NCBI GenBank assembly: GCA_002104945.1
Contig: MCFH01000025.1
Span: 1-64,000, forward strand
Origin: Piromyces finnis
Taxonomy: Eukaryota; Neocallimastigomycota; Neocallimastigomycetes; Neocallimastigales; Neocallimastigaceae
Direction: 5' to 3'
Length of the DNA stretch: 64,000 bases
Shown here: piece by piece, positions 11,783 to 24,300 of the stretch
Numbering within the stretch: position 1 is the first letter of the stretch
How the letters are laid out: every line of letters starts with the position of its first letter
Program-made: the position numbers and the translations under genes
Notes under the pieces: generated by a model
The model's input: the letters and a program-made list of their open reading frames with translations, nothing else
Database searches by the model: none
What the model was told of the DNA's origin: nothing

Positions 11783-13460
11783 ATCATGGTCAGTAATATG
11801 CTATGGGAAAAACTCGAGGTTATTCTAGAAGATAAATTTAATTCAGTTATTAGTGTTAAATATTTTCAAACTTTCAATGATCACTTTTTCTTAGTCAAGG
11901 TTCATGGTTCATCAAAAGATTGTATTAAAATCTTACACATGTTAAAGAAGAAACTTTCAGTTACCTCAATTTCCTTTTCAGCTCGTAGTAGAAGGAATCA
12001 CAAATACACTTTTTCCACTCTCAAACGTAAAATTTTAGTTTCTAATAAACATCAACATTCTATTCAACAATCATTTCAACAATCAGTTCAACAATCACAT
12101 CAACAATCCGATCTTCAACAAGATCTTCAACAAGATCTTCAACAAGTTTCCCATCATGAAAATATTCCAGATCTACAGCAAACACAATTTCAATCTCAAC
12201 ATTCAACAATTAATTCTAATAGTTCTATCAACTCTGATAACAGTTCAATAGTTGATAGTTCTTCAGTTTCACAGCCATCTAGTAATAGTTCTACTTATTC
12301 CTCTGATGCATCATCCATAATAATGATGACTTTAATAATAGTAATAATAGCAACGATTCTTCCTCATCCAACAAGCCTGATAACTTTTCTTTTTGTCTTA
12401 GTTGGAACACCAATGGGTGGAATCACGAAAAGAGAGATAATATTAGCTATTTCACAGCTATTTTCAAACCATTATTTTATGTTTCCAAGAAACTGGTAAT
12501 GGTTCTAGATCGAATACAGATTATCCTTGTCGTGTTACTTTGCGAAACTATAGACACCTTTTCAAGAAAGCTGAAGAATTATTGATTGGCATGAGAGGTT
12601 TATATTTAGGTATTCACAATTCGTGCCAAGCCTCACTTTAAAACCACTCATGTAAGTATAATATTTCTATTTATATTTTTAGTCTTTGGAATATATTCAG
12701 ACACTCGATTGGAATATTTATATGCTTCATAGTCATCACAATATTTATGTTGATTAAGCAAAGTTAGAAGTTCGCTTGTGGTTACAATTTCACCCATCCT
12801 ATCCATCGATTCTTGTTAGTGATTTTAATATGTCTAAAATAAAATTATTCAACTGGTTATCATCTAATGGATTAGGAGATTTGAAGTTCTTCCATTGAAG
12901 ATTCTTCTATCTTTTGGATGAGAGGTGATCAATCTTCCGACATTAACCATGCTCTTATCAATTCGAAGATGAAAGATCTTATTCACTCAGGATCATTTAT
13001 AAATAATTTTTATCCTGTATCAGACCATAAGCCACTTCTTATTAATGGTAAAATTATTCCTATGGAAGATTTTTCTAATGACTTTAATGTTCTTAAGAAA
13101 ATTCTGAAATGGAATAGATTAAAATGTATTGAGGAAAAGAAATCTCTTCTTAGTCATAATAAATTCCAAATTCTTTCATCAAAACTCAATGATTCTAATG
13201 TTTCTACAGATGAACTTTCCAAAGAGTTTACTTCAACCGCTTTTTCAATTGCAGACGAGCTCAGTATTACTTCAGTAAATAATGTTATATAAAATCTTTA
13301 TTTCATATTTCACATCAAATTTTTAATCATCAGAAAATCAAAATGAAATTGTAAAGAATATTTAAAAAAGAAAGAGTTTATTGTATAGAGAATTTATTAA
13401 AAGGATTAAAAGTTACTATAAGTTCATTAATTACATTCACAAAAAATGTATAAAGATATA
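11783..13460 (+). pseudogene. LINE B ORF remnant with EEP endonuclease
   Basis: The frame from the junction to about 12370 encodes the LINE N-terminal domain, then a Gln-rich block of QQS/QQD repeats (about 12055-12150) and a Ser/Asn-rich linker absent from LINE A. The endonuclease starts as CLSWNTNGWN near 12392 and continues through frameshifts with MRGLYLGIHNSC (near 12590), ILVSDFNMSK (near 12808; Gly replaced by Ser) and VSDHKPLLI (near 13017). Multiple stops and the missing RT mark it as dead. Similarity fades near 13460. Confidence 0.75.
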
Positions 13461-13522
13461 AATATATCTTTAAATCATTAATAATTAATTAATAATTATT
13501 AATAATAATTCTGATATTTAAT

Positions 13523-13941
13523 TGATACGGGTTAATTTTATGTAGAAAGAATTAAACTTTAATTAATATATATATTTTATTAATAATTTATTTATAACGT
13601 TCCAATATTTCTATTCTGTCTAAATACTAAAACGTTCTGTCGTTGTCAAATATTAAAATTCTAACTAAAACAAGAAGCCCTTTTTAATAATATTTATTCT
13701 AGTCTATTTATACTAATGAGGCTTACTTAATAATTAATTGTCCAATTATAAGGCTGGAACTATATGGATCATTCATTTACAATACTCTTTTACATTACAT
13801 GATTTTACATTTGTCGTACATTTACATTATATTCTTATACATTGTAAAATAATTAATATTATAATAAATCTATATAAATTTAATATTAGGAAAAATTACT
13901 AATATAATAATATGTTCAAGTCACATATTATTTTTATATCA
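13523..13941 (-). repeat. LTR of outer Ty3 element (3' LTR in element sense)
   Basis: It begins TGATA and ends TATCA on the plus strand, an inverted terminal pair. It is about 99% like 27108-27528 by eye, so insertion is fairly recent. Next to it at 13942-13960 the minus strand reads GAGGGGATTTT, a plausible polypurine tract that fixes this as the 3' LTR. Confidence 0.93.
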
Positions 13942-14097
13942 AAAATCCCCTCGCTATAGGAGAGCGAAGTATAATTAAGATACAAATTTTTACTGAGCGT
14001 ATCTGGTTATAATATTAATTTTCTGGTTATAAAACTAAATTTCTAAAATTAAAAAAATTGAAAAAAATGAAAAAAAATTGAAAAAAAAATACTAATA

Positions 14098-14133
<36 letters not shown>

Positions 14134-14470
14134 ATTATTATGATTAGTTATATATACTAATTACTAATTAAACTAATTATTATTGTTATTATTATTATTA
14201 TTTACTATTATTATAATTATTATTTATTATTATTCTCAATAATCTACGGTAGGCTACTCGAGGTTTAGCAAGGTCGAACAGGAGTTAATCGACTTTTCGA
14301 AATTTGAAATCCCTTTTTGACTTTTTCAATTTCAATTTCGAAATTTCAAATTAATTATTTTTTTTTTTTTTTTTTATATATATAATGTTTAAACATATCT
14401 AATTTGTAAAATATCATAAATTTTAAATAAAGTGTCGTCTCTCATAACGAAATATTTTCTTTATAAGGGA
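13942..14470 (-). other. 3' untranslated part of outer Ty3 element
   Basis: No gene. It holds the putative polypurine tract, a T run of about 27 bases at 14102-14129 and ATT microsatellite stretches at 14180-14235. Confidence 0.6.
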
Positions 14471-15430
14471 GGATATTCTTCATATGTGTATACCTGGTTA
14501 GTTCTTGTCCCGTATTGTAGTCCTTGAGCTTGACTGTATTCCAGGCGATATCTAAGATTTGATAAGGTCCTTTAAAATATGGGTCCAATTTTGTTCTGTT
14601 GAAATTCCTTAATTTGACTAGATCGCCTATTTGTATCTTCCTTATGATCCATGCTTATTTTACTTTGTCTTCTAGCTTCCCAATACTTTAGAGTACCTAG
14701 CATTTTTGAAGCGCCTTCCTTATCCATTTAGCGTGATCCACGAACCTTTCCATTATAATTTCTTCTGTGGATCTTCCTAAAGTTTCTTGATATGTTTCCA
14801 TTAGCACTAAATCTATTGGGCGTGCATCCTTTCTTCCATATACAAGTTCAAAACTAGAGAATCCAGTTGTAGTAGATATACTGGTCCTTAACGCCCATAG
14901 AGCTACTGGTAAGTATTTGTCCCAGTCTTCATTGTTCTCTACTAAGAATCGTAGCTGTTTCCCAATTTCCCGATTCTTATTTTCCACTAGACCATTCGAC
15001 TCTGGGTGATAGGTGGATACGAAGTGTACATAAGTATCATATAAATCTAAAAATATTTTTGTATAGTCGGAAGTAAATTGTACACCATTATCCATTAAGA
15101 CCAATTGTGGGACTCCGTGGCGACTAAATACTTCGGTTAGGAATTCCGCTACATCTTCTGAGTGGTCGTTGACAACGCCTTCGCCTCAGGCCATTTTGTA
15201 AAATAGTCCACAGCTACAATAATATATTTGTTATCTTGCACAGTAGTCTTTAACGGGCCTATTATGTCCACGGCTATTCTGACAAACGGTGCTTCGACTG
15301 GTGATGCAAATCTCTCGGTTCTTTCAGGTAGAGGTTGGGACTTCCGTAACTGACAGATTTTACACGTAGAAATATAGGTTTTTATATCTAAAACCATGTT
15401 CTTCCAATAATACTTATCCTTGATCCTTTG
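14471..15430 (-). pseudogene. Outer Ty3 integrase, frameshifted
   Basis: On the minus strand the zinc-binding region appears as CKICQLRKSQ, followed by the core: VDIIGPLKTT with the first catalytic Asp, DNGVQFTSDYT with the second Asp, and HPESNGLVENKNRE with the catalytic Glu. WALRTSISTTTGFSSFELVYG near 14870-14910 is the usual post-core segment. A frameshift near 15130-15170 splits the core in two. No chromodomain is visible after it, unlike the inner element. Confidence 0.85.
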
Positions 15431-16574
15431 GTAAGTTTTCTGCAGTCCTCATGTGCGATTTTATGGTTTTTCGCGATGACCTGGATCTTTTCCAAGGGTT
15501 CGTCAACAATCTTTCTTAAGTTATCATTATCCCTGAAATATAACAGATTATTTATTCTTATTACTCTTTCTTTTAGAAAGTTTTCATAACCTCTGAGATA
15601 TATTTATCATTTTCCTCGTTTTCTTCTTCTGACATTAATTCAGGCATCTTAGTAGGTTCTTCTACAACTTGTTTTCTCTGTTTCCGAGCTAATAAAGATT
15701 CTTCTTCATCACTTTCGCTTTCATTATTTCTGACTCAAGGTTGGTATCATTTAGTGTGCTAACTATTGCATTTGCGTTCGCTTCCTGACTGTTATCCTCT
15801 TTTAATGACATCCGGGATAATGCGTCAGCTAAAATATTCGCTTTTCCAGGTTGATATCTTACTTCTACCATGTTTGGCTAAAGTCATTAACCCAGCGAGC
15901 GTGTTTTGAAGTTTGAGGTTCATTTTTATTAATGATAGCAACTAGCGGAAGGTGGTCCGTATATAAATAGTTTTATACGGATTTCCTAGGACATAATGAC
16001 GAAATTCCATCAGGCAATAATGAGCAGCGGTACTTCCAGTTCAGTAATAGGTAGTTTAATTCAGCTTCTTTAGTGCACGACTAGCATACTTTATAGGATG
16101 CTCTACCCCGTCCTCCAAAAGTTGCAATAATACGCCGCCAATACCACTGAAACTGGCGTCCGAGCGGATAATGAAAGGAATATCATAACGAGAAAACACA
16201 GAATAGGGAAGAGGCCAAATATTCTTAGCAGCAACGAACGACGAATTGCACTCAGAATCCCAAATAACTTGGCGTCTTTTCTAAGGATTTATTTAAGGGG
16301 CAGTAATAGAAGCAAAGTGATCAATAAATTCCCTATAATAACCAACCATTCCAAGAAAAGAACGAATTTCAGTAACAGATTTAGGAGGATCTAGTTTGAG
16401 TATATTATCGACCTTAGATTTAATAGGAAGAAGACCATTAATAGAAACAACATGACCCAACACTTCAACTTCCTGTAAACAGAAGTGACACTTCTCAATG
16501 TTGACCTTTAAACCATTATCGCGAAGGATCTGGAAAACCTTTTTGATATCACGAAGGTGTTGTGAGTAAGAAGG
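15431..16574 (-). pseudogene. Outer Ty3 RT 3' part and RNase H, degraded
   Basis: Minus strand coding, with several frameshifts. Near 16300-16570 are the RT end and connection domain (a phrase like SFLGMVGYYREFIDHF). RNase H follows at 15840-16250, ending with VRYQPGKANILADALSRMS at about 15815-15870. It continues the RT gene whose upstream part lies at 23699-24300 on the far side of the inserted element. Confidence 0.75.
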
Positions 16575-16579
16575 AGAAT
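16575..16579. repeat. Left target-site duplication of inner Ty3 element
   Basis: AGAAT here and again at 23694-23698, directly flanking the inner LTRs. Confidence 0.85.
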
Positions 16580-16590
16580 TGTAATGAATA

Positions 16591-17278
16591 TGTTACGGTT
16601 CGAGGAATTTACTTTTATTTATAAAATATTAATAAATTTATTAATACTCAAAATAATATTAAAATGAAATAAGAAAAATTGTTTATTAATAAAATTGTTT
16701 ATTAAGATATAATATAAATTAAAAATAAAATAAAATAAAATAAAAATATCTGTATATTCTCTAATTCTTATAATATACACCTTTTATACTTTTTGTAAAA
16801 ATTAAGTAGTGTTAATTAAAAGAATTAGTCTTTAATTATTTACATAATTTTAGTATTTAAATTACTTTTAAATGAATAATAAATTACATTACTATTAATA
16901 AATATTTATACATATTATTAAATTGATTAACATACATTAAAAGTTTACTTTAAATATATTTAACTAAAAATTTTACTATTTACAGAAATATTATTCATAA
17001 TTTTAATAATAAAAATTCATTAACTTGATAAATTAAACTAAAAGTTCAATAAACTATAATTTCAATATATTATATACTAAATAATTTTAAGTTTAATAAA
17101 ATAAAATTTAAGTTCAATAAAAAATAATTATTAATAATTTTAAATATAATTTAAGTGTATACATTAATTTACAAATAAGAATATTGTAAAGTTTTCATAC
17201 ATTTAGGAACAATAATGAATGGATTAGGTCATAATCATAATTATGACAAGAATAACATTATTTGTTGGTTCCTTAACA
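16591..17278. repeat. Solo LTR of an unrelated family inside the inner 5' LTR
   Basis: A 688-bp segment starting TGTTACGG and ending CTTAACA, with TGTTA/TAACA inverted ends. AATA flanks it on both sides (16587-16590, 17279-17282), and the intact 3' LTR of the host element has one AATA at that point. It has no coding capacity, so it is a solo LTR left by recombination or a small non-autonomous element. Confidence 0.8.
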
Positions 17279-17282
17279 AATA

Positions 17283-17365
17283 CTAGAAATAACTAATTGT
17301 CTTAGTGGTTAGTAGCTAAGACTTGAGTCTGAATGACACTAGTTCGAGACCTCATAGATACTATT
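17283..17365 (+). promoter_or_regulatory. tRNA-like A-box/B-box segment within the LTR
   Basis: The LTR has TTAGTGGTTAGTAGC (A-box-like), then 25 bases on AGTTCGAGACC (B-box-like), then a T run about 15 bases later. The same set is in the 3' LTR at about 23282-23358. It resembles RNA polymerase III internal promoter elements. The T stem does not pair properly, so a functional tRNA is not claimed. Confidence 0.35.
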
Positions 17366-17699
17366 TTAAAAAAATTATAATTTATTTATTTATTTTATTT
17401 TTAAATTTTATTTATATGAAGATTATTGATTGGTTAAGAATTTTAAGTTGAAAAAATTTTATAAATTAATTTAAAAAATTTTTAGTATAAATACGAGTGA
17501 ATTTTCCCAAATATTTAAAGAATCGAGATTTATTAATAAATAATTATATTATTAAACACTTAACTTATTAAGTTAAATCTATGTGTTTTAATGATATTTT
17601 ATAAATTAATAATTTACAGAATATTTTAAATGTTAATATTACTAAGTTATTTAGTAAATATTATAATTTGTTTTATTGTTAAAGACACATTTCTTTACA

Positions 17700-18581
17700 A
17701 TAAAATCTCCTTATAATATAAAAGCTTAATACCTTAGTGTTTAAGGAATTGTTATAGATAAAACTTTTAAGTTTTATTGTTGAAGCTTTCTTTAAAGAAA
17801 TATTTTTACTTAAAGTAGTAGAATTAGTACGCTTTAGAAGCGGTATATAATTCAAACTATAAAAAGTAAAAGATTAACGGGATCGAGTTAACCTGTACAA
17901 TAATTGGGTTGGCAGCTCTGAGCTATTCTACTTTGAATAAGGAAGTAGGAGAATCCGAGGTACACCACGTACAAGACGCTGTAATAAGCAAGCTGGCGTG
18001 AGATTTATAGTTGTATACTATCTTTTGCTGTTTGATTATAGACCGGAAAATAGCCGGAAATGCCTTACTTTAATAAAATAATATTTCTTAATTAATACAT
18101 TTTAAAATTAAGTTTTCTAATAAAACAATTTCTAATTTTTAATTATAATTATTAATTGTTAAGACAATTTATAAAATTGTAATAATATAAAATAATATTC
18201 TTTATAACTCCTTTAGCGTGAGAAGTTAAACTCTTATACATAATACTTCTACTTCGGATAAGGTTGATATAGGGAAAGAAAACCTGTAATAATTTTTATT
18301 GCTAACAATAAGTTAGACACTAAAAAAATTTTTACACCGTTCCTTTCTTTATTAATTTAATTAATATTAACAATCGACTTTATACGTGTTATCGTGAAGA
18401 GCTACGAAGGACTTATTATAAAGAATAAAACAGGTTATATATTTGATGGTTTAACACTATATAATCTGGTTTATATTATTATTTAATAAAAAATTTACTC
18501 AATTAATAAATATAATTAAATACTTTATTCTATTATTTTACAAACTTATTAAAGTTTATTAAAGAAAACATCATAAATACT
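17700..18581 (+). other. Inner element leader before gag
   Basis: No ORF is supported. It contains a GC-richer patch at 17870-18000. AT-rich flanks follow up to the gag ATG at 18582. Confidence 0.5.
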
Positions 18582-19340
18582 ATGGAAGAGAACGAAACAA
18601 CCACATGGATAATAATAATATTTTCGAAAACGCAACTCTTAAGGATGGTTTTGCAGGGGATCACAGTATCTGAAGGGTTCTTAGCTAAGGTGGAGCTAGT
18701 GTTTATGCTATATCCTGAACGGTATCAAACGACGCAACCAAAATTCTCTATATATATCAAGACTTTATGGGACGCTATGAATTGGGCTGCTACTCTTATA
18801 AACAACCATGATCCGTGTCTTAATAACTACCAAGCTTTTGTTGACAGGTTTAAGGCTTTTTATGGATATAACGATGCTACCTATGTTGCAAATCAAATGC
18901 TAGAACCTTAAAACAACGCCGATTAGGAGGAATTAGAGGCTATATCTTAGAATTTAACCGCTATGCTGATGAATCAAACTGGAATGAACAAGTCAAAATG
19001 GATGCATTTATAGCTGGCCTTAATCAACAAGTTGCCGTTCGTATTTTGGAAATGTTTCCGGGTCCTAGGATCTTCTTTCATTACAGACTATTGCTTCAAG
19101 AATCGATTCAAGATTATCTAACATCATACCTTTTCCCTTCTGGTTCAAACAATGACCGAAACCGAAAGAAAAGATCTTTTCATCACTCTTCAAAAATAAC
19201 AAAGTCCATTACAAACAGGAATAACCATGGCCCTATCTCAAACGAAGAAAAGGAAAGAAGAAAGAAAGAAAATCTTGTGTGTATTGTGGTGCTTCAAGTC
19301 ATAAGCTTAATATTGTCCAAAAAGAAAGAATAAAGATCGT
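18582..19340 (+). pseudogene. Inner element Gag, frameshifted
   Basis: Starts at ATG 18582. Gag-like text runs to about 18905 (FVDRFKAFYGYNDATYVANQ), then shifts frame and continues with LGGIRGYILEFNRYADE and MDAFIAGLNQQVAVRI, a typical Ty3 Gag capsid ending. A CCHC zinc knuckle, CVYCGASSHKLN followed by Cys after one missing base, lies near 19278-19320. It would form the particle that packages element RNA. Confidence 0.75.
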
Positions 19341-21524
19341 GAAGATCCTTCACTAATATCTATTCCCACACTTATATCCGCTCCTAAAGAAAAAACAAAA
19401 CTCATAATAAAATGACAACTAAATTTAAACTTTCTTATGAACTAAATACGGATATTCTTATTGATCAGGATCCAAACTTAATTTAATTGATGTAGATTAC
19501 TGTAACGATAATAACATTCCTTATCATGATGACGGTAACCTCCCAAATATCGTTGTATCGGTGTCGACATCTCTTTTGGAATTACATCTCCTTTGAATCT
19601 TCGCTACAAAGATATCTCTGTCGAACACAATTCTATGTAACTGATCTACCTTATTATCTTGTATCTTGGAATAGACTGGCTTAAAGAAACAATCCTTCTA
19701 TCGATTTCACAAAGAACAAAATTTATTTGTATCCGATTACTGTTATAATCGTTGTATAACACTCTCCAATAATGTCCCTGAATTTCCTGAAGAAGATCTG
19801 CTTTTCCTGCAATGGAAGATCCTTCCTACGAACCTCCGCATGATTCATTCGTTACCCTATATATGTCGATAACAAAACATCCAATCTCAAAACGAAAACT
19901 AATCGTACTGTACTATTCTCTGTTCGGGTTCTTCAAAAAATATTAACAATTCTGTTCTAAGAAGTCTTCTGTTAACTTTTCTACTTCGTCTCTCTCAAAT
20001 CAAGAACCAACTTCTGTTTTGACTCTTTTTCTGATTCTAATATTCAATCCAATTCTATTCTCAAATCCGATTCAAACTCTAAATCAGAACCCAATTCTTC
20101 TATTATACTTCGGATGTTCTCTCTGACTTTGCTGATGTCTTCAATGAATCTAATGCTGAAAAACTTCCTCCACACCGTCCATACGATTGTAAATAAAACT
20201 CAAAGAAATTCAAAACTGTTTTATGGACCGATTTATCCTCTAACAGAAACCGAATCAATTGCTTTAGAAGAATATATAAAGAAAATCTCAAGAAAGGATT
20301 TATTAGAAAATCAAAATCGCCCTGCGGGAGCTCCTATTCTGTTTGTACCTAAGAAAAACGGTCAACTTCGTATGTGTGTTGACTATCGCCAATTAAACTC
20401 CATAACTATTCGTGATTCTTATCCCCTTCCTCTTATACAAGATATGCTTGAACATCTTGGAAAAGGGAAGATTTTCTCAAAATTGGATCTTCGTTCTGCC
20501 CATAACTTGGTCAGGATTAAAAGTGGTGATGAATATAAAACCGCTTTTACTTGCAAGTTAGGTCATTTTGAATACTGTGTGATGCCTTTTGGGTTGAAAA
20601 ATGCACCTGCTGTTTTTCAACATTTCATTAATGATGTTCTTGAAGACGTTCTTGGTAAATTCGCTTTCTTTTACATAGATGATATTATTATTTTTTCCTT
20701 GATTATAAATCTCATATATCTCATGTCAAAACTGTTTTGAAACACCTGAGGGATGTTGGGCTCTATGCTAAATTGGAAAAATGCGAGTTCTTTGTTTTCT
20801 TTTATTGATTTCCTTGGTCATAGGATTTCTACTGATGGTATTCACATGGACCCAAATAAAGTTTCTTCTATTTAAACTGGGCCTACTCCATCTAATGTTA
20901 AAGAGGTTCAATCTTTTCTTGGTCTTGCGAACTACTACCGTCGATTTATTCCAAATTTTGCAAAGATCGCTCATCCTTTGCATAAACTTTTGAAGAAAAA
21001 ATGTTAAATTTGCATGGTCTAAAGAAGCTCAAGATGCTTTCGATTCACTCAAGTCCTTATTTATTTCTGCTCCTGTTCTTATATTTCCTAATCGTGAACT
21101 TCCATTCATAGTCGAAACTGATTCAAGTAACTTTGCCATTGGTGCTATTCTCTCGCAAGTCTCTCCAATTGATAATATGACCCATCCAGTTGCTTTCTTT
21201 TCTCGCTCTCTTACTGGTCCTGAACGTAATTATCCAATATATGATAAAGAGCTCTTAGCTATCGTTGCTGCTCTTGAAACATGGCGTCATCTACTTAAAG
21301 GCTCTTATTCTACTTTTAAGATTTACTCGGATCATCGAAATTTACTCTATCAAAAGAAACCTGAAAAAATGTCTCAACGTCTTGTTCGCTGGGCTTTGTT
21401 TCTCTCTGAATTTAACTTTGTTATTATTTATCGTTCTGGTTCTTCTAACGGTAAGCCTGATACTCTATCTCGTCGTCCTGATTATGCTATCAATTCGAAT
21501 TCCTCTTCTGAATGTTCCTTTTAA
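19341..21524 (+). pseudogene. Inner element protease, RT and RNase H, frameshifted
   Basis: The protease active site appears near 19458 as LID followed by a damaged DSG (one T short in GATCAGGATCC). RT runs 20114-20740 with APILFVPKKNGQLRMCVDYR, FSKLDLRSAHNL (first Asp), VMPFGLKNAPAVFQ and FYIDDIIIFS (catalytic Asp pair). Coding continues out of frame through the thumb and connection. RNase H at 21177-21524 shows HPVAFFSRSL, YDKELLAIV, YSDHRNL and KPDTLSRRPDY. The RT core is well kept, but the polyprotein cannot be translated in one piece. Confidence 0.85.
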
Positions 21525-21699
21525 TGTTCTTCGCCCTGAAAAACTTTTGTGCCATTGTGACTTCTGTTTCGTCCATTAGTGATTCTTTTCTTTCCGAATA
21601 TATAAATGATGACTTTTACAATAAAATCTGTGAATATCTTGATTGTAGGAAACCTCCAATACCTCATCCTCAAATTGACAAATTTTCCTTAAGCAATAG

Positions 21700-22970
21700 T
21701 TTTCTCCTTTTTTACTGACAAATCTATGTTCCTCCTAATTGTCGTCTTTCAATTCTTAAACTCTGTCACGACTCTCCTTCAGCTGGTCATTTCGGAATAA
21801 AGAAAACATCTTCTCTTATTGCTAGAGACTTCTGGTGGCCTTCTATTTCTTCTGATGTTAAAGACTACGTTCTTCTTGTGAAGTTTGTTGTCGTTCAAAA
21901 ACCTTTCGTCATAAACCTTATGGTCTTCTGAATCCTCTTGATATTGCTGAGCGTCCTTGGTCATCCATTTCAATGGATTTCATTACAGATTTGCCTTCAT
22001 CTTCTGGTTTCACTTGCATTCTTGTTGTTGTTTGATCGTCTTACAAAAATGGTTCATCTCATTCCGTTCAAAAGTATTCCTTCCGCCGCCGAAACAGCCA
22101 CAGCCTTTATTGATAATATTTTCCGTCTTCATGGCTACCTGAATCTATTGTCTCGGATAGAGGTTCTCAATTTACTCTAATTCTTCCAATCCATCTGTTC
22201 CTCCCTTGCATTGAACTTAAGTTGTCTACTCCATTTCATCATCAATCAAACGGTCAACGGAGAGGGTGAACTCCGTTATAGAACAATATTTAAGATGTTT
22301 CTCAAATTATAAAGGTTCAAATTGGAAAAGTTTTCTTAGTCTTGCAGAATTTAGTTATAACAACGTGGTTCAAGAATCATCCAAATTTTCTCCATTCTTT
22401 TTGAATTACGGCTTTCATCCAAAATATTCACCAGTTATTCCAGACTTATCTAAAGTCCCAAGAGCAGAAGAGTTTACAAGAGATTTTAAAACTTAATTAA
22501 TACCTTAAAGAAAATTTAAAATCTGCCATGGAAACCCAGAAGAAGCATGCTGACAAACTTAGAAAAGAAGCTCCCGAATTTTAAAGTTGGGTGACAAGTT
22601 TGGCTGGATAGTTCTTTAATTATCCACAAAGGAATAAAAATTTTAAGCCAAGAAAACTCGGCCCATACAAAATCTTGGAAAAATATCAAATGTTACATTT
22701 AAATTAAGTCTCCCAAAATCTATTAAATTCATCCATTATTCATGTATCCAATCTCGAAATATGTCGAAGATAAATTTGGAAGATCTCAACCGCCACCGCC
22801 ACTATTACCGTTGACAATGAAGAAGAATACAAGTTGAAGAAATTCTGGATAAAAGAAGACATTACGGAAAAATACAATACCTGATTAAATGGAAAGGGTA
22901 TTCAATCAATGAAGCTTCGTGGATCCTGAAGAAAATCTAAATTGCAAGGGCTACTTAAAAATTTAATAGA
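21700..22970 (+). pseudogene. Inner element integrase with C-terminal chromodomain
   Basis: A zinc-binding region begins with SAGHFGIKKTSSLIARDFWWP (about 21778-21840). Core motifs follow as [14 protein letters not shown] (first Asp, near 21975), a DRGSQFTL motif (second Asp, near 22158) and a SNGQR-like glutamate region near 22250. Then FLSLAEFSYNNVVQESSKFSP (22340-22395) is typical of Ty3. At about 22865-22940 the text YLIKWKGYSINEASW is a clear chromodomain core with its aromatic residues. Several frameshifts and stops intervene. Confidence 0.82.
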
Positions 22971-23261
22971 AAGAATAAAAAATAGTTAAAAAATTCAAAT
23001 TATATTATTATTAATATTAAAATCACAATTATTTATTATCAAAACTTATTAATATTATCAATATCAATTTATTTATTAACATTTATTAATATCAATTTAT
23101 CAATATTTATTTTAACTTTATATATAAAAAAAAAAATGTATTTATTATATAAATGTATTTATAATTAAGAAAATTCACTCCTTAGTTTAGTTTATTAAAA
23201 AAGAAAACATATATTAAATATTAAAATCTAGATTCGTCGGTATCCGAATCTGGAGGGACCA
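22971..23261 (+). other. 3' UTR and polypurine tract of inner element
   Basis: AT-rich DNA without ORF. GGAGGGA just before the LTR (23253-23259) is a likely polypurine tract. Confidence 0.55.
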
Positions 23262-23693
23262 TGTAATGAATACTAGAAATAACTAAATTGTCTTAGTGGT
23301 TAGTAGCTAAGACTTTGAGTCTGAATGACACTAGTTCGAGACCTCATAGATACTATTTTTAAAAAAATTATAATTTTATTTTATTTTATTTTTTTTAAAT
23401 TTTATTTTATATGAGATATTGATTGGTTAAGATTTTAAGTTGAAAAATTTTATTAAATTAATTTAAAAATTTTTAGTATAAATACGAGTGAATTTTCCCA
23501 AATATTTTAAAGAATCGAGATTTTATTAATAAATAATTATATTATTAAACACTAACTTATTAAGTTAATTCTATGTGTTTTTAATGATATTTTTATAAAT
23601 TAATAATTTACAGATATTTAAAGTGTTAATATTACTAAGTTATTTAGTAAATATTATAATTTGTTTTATTGTTAAAGACACATTTCTTTTACA
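23262..23693 (+). repeat. Inner element 3' LTR, intact
   Basis: 432 bp, TGTAATGAATA to TTTTACA, followed by the target duplication AGAAT at 23694-23698. The outer element RT resumes after that. Confidence 0.9.
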
Positions 23694-23698
23694 AGAAT

Positions 23699-24300
23699 AA
23701 ATATTATGTCATCAAGGTATACTTGAATACAAACATTGAGGAGGTCAAGAAGATACGATTTCATCTCTCTTTGAAAGGTCGCCGGCGCGTTTGTTAAACC
23801 AAAAGCATGACTACCGTAATCAAAATTTCCAAAGCGGTGGTAATAGCTGTAATACATTGTCTTCTGGTAGCATAGGAATTTGGTGTATCCACTGAATAGA
23901 TCTAAGGCCGTGAAAAATCTTGCACCAGTCTGGATTCAAAGCTTCTCTAATGTTGGAATAGAGTAAGCATCCTTTACAGTAATATTATTGACTTTTCTAT
24001 AATCTGCACAAAGACGCCATTTATTGTGCTTTTAGGAACCATTACAATGGGAGAAGCCCAAGGGAATGGGATGAACAATAAGGCCTTTATCCAGTAGTTT
24101 TTGAAGTTCCCCTTAAGAGCAGCTAGTTGAACTTGTGACAACTTCCGAACTTTAGCTTTAATGGGTTAGCGCCCTCAACAAGTTCAATGTGGTGTGACGG
24201 AGTTTTGAACGTTGGAGATCATCAGTGGAACAAGCAATAACATCACGAAAGAAAATAGAAGACTTTGGAAAATCATCTACAACAACGGTTCTCAGACTTA
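23699..24300 (-). pseudogene. Outer Ty3 RT 5' part, degraded
   Basis: Read on the minus strand: an RT start with WRLCADYRKVNNIT-like text near 24010-24040, then DYGSHAFGLTNAPATFQREM (23760-23820) and VYLDDIIF with the catalytic Asp pair just before the insertion point at 23699. Frameshifts break it several times. The rest of the gene is at 15431-16574. Confidence 0.8.

Larger units (their letters stand above)
5959..13460 (+). mobile_element. LINE B, older non-LTR retrotransposon split by LINE A
   Basis: LINE B consists of a short 5' piece (5959-5991) and a 3' piece (11769 to about 13460) separated by LINE A. If LINE A and one copy of its 14-bp target duplication are removed, the frame runs from ATG 5959 straight through the junction. 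Its protein is a relative of the LINE A ORF: the N-terminal helical region and the endonuclease domain both align by eye. The RT part is missing, and the element fades out shortly before the LTR at 13523. Confidence 0.7.
16580..17699 (+). repeat. Inner element 5' LTR, split by a solo LTR
   Basis: The first 11 bases (16580-16590) and the rest (17283-17699) together match the unbroken 3' LTR at 23262-23693. The missing continuity is filled by the foreign LTR 16591-17278. Confidence 0.88.
16580..23693 (+). mobile_element. Inner Ty3/Gypsy chromovirus, plus strand
   Basis: LTRs start TGTAATGAATA and end TTTACA, with 5-bp duplications AGAAT. Inside are gag with zinc knuckle, protease, RT, RNase H, integrase and a C-terminal chromodomain, in that order. 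The chromodomain places it with chromoviruses, which use it to target chromatin. No tRNA-type TGG primer site follows the 5' LTR, so self-priming as in some fungal chromoviruses is possible but unproven. About ten frameshifts are present. The element lies within the RT gene of the outer element. Confidence 0.9.
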
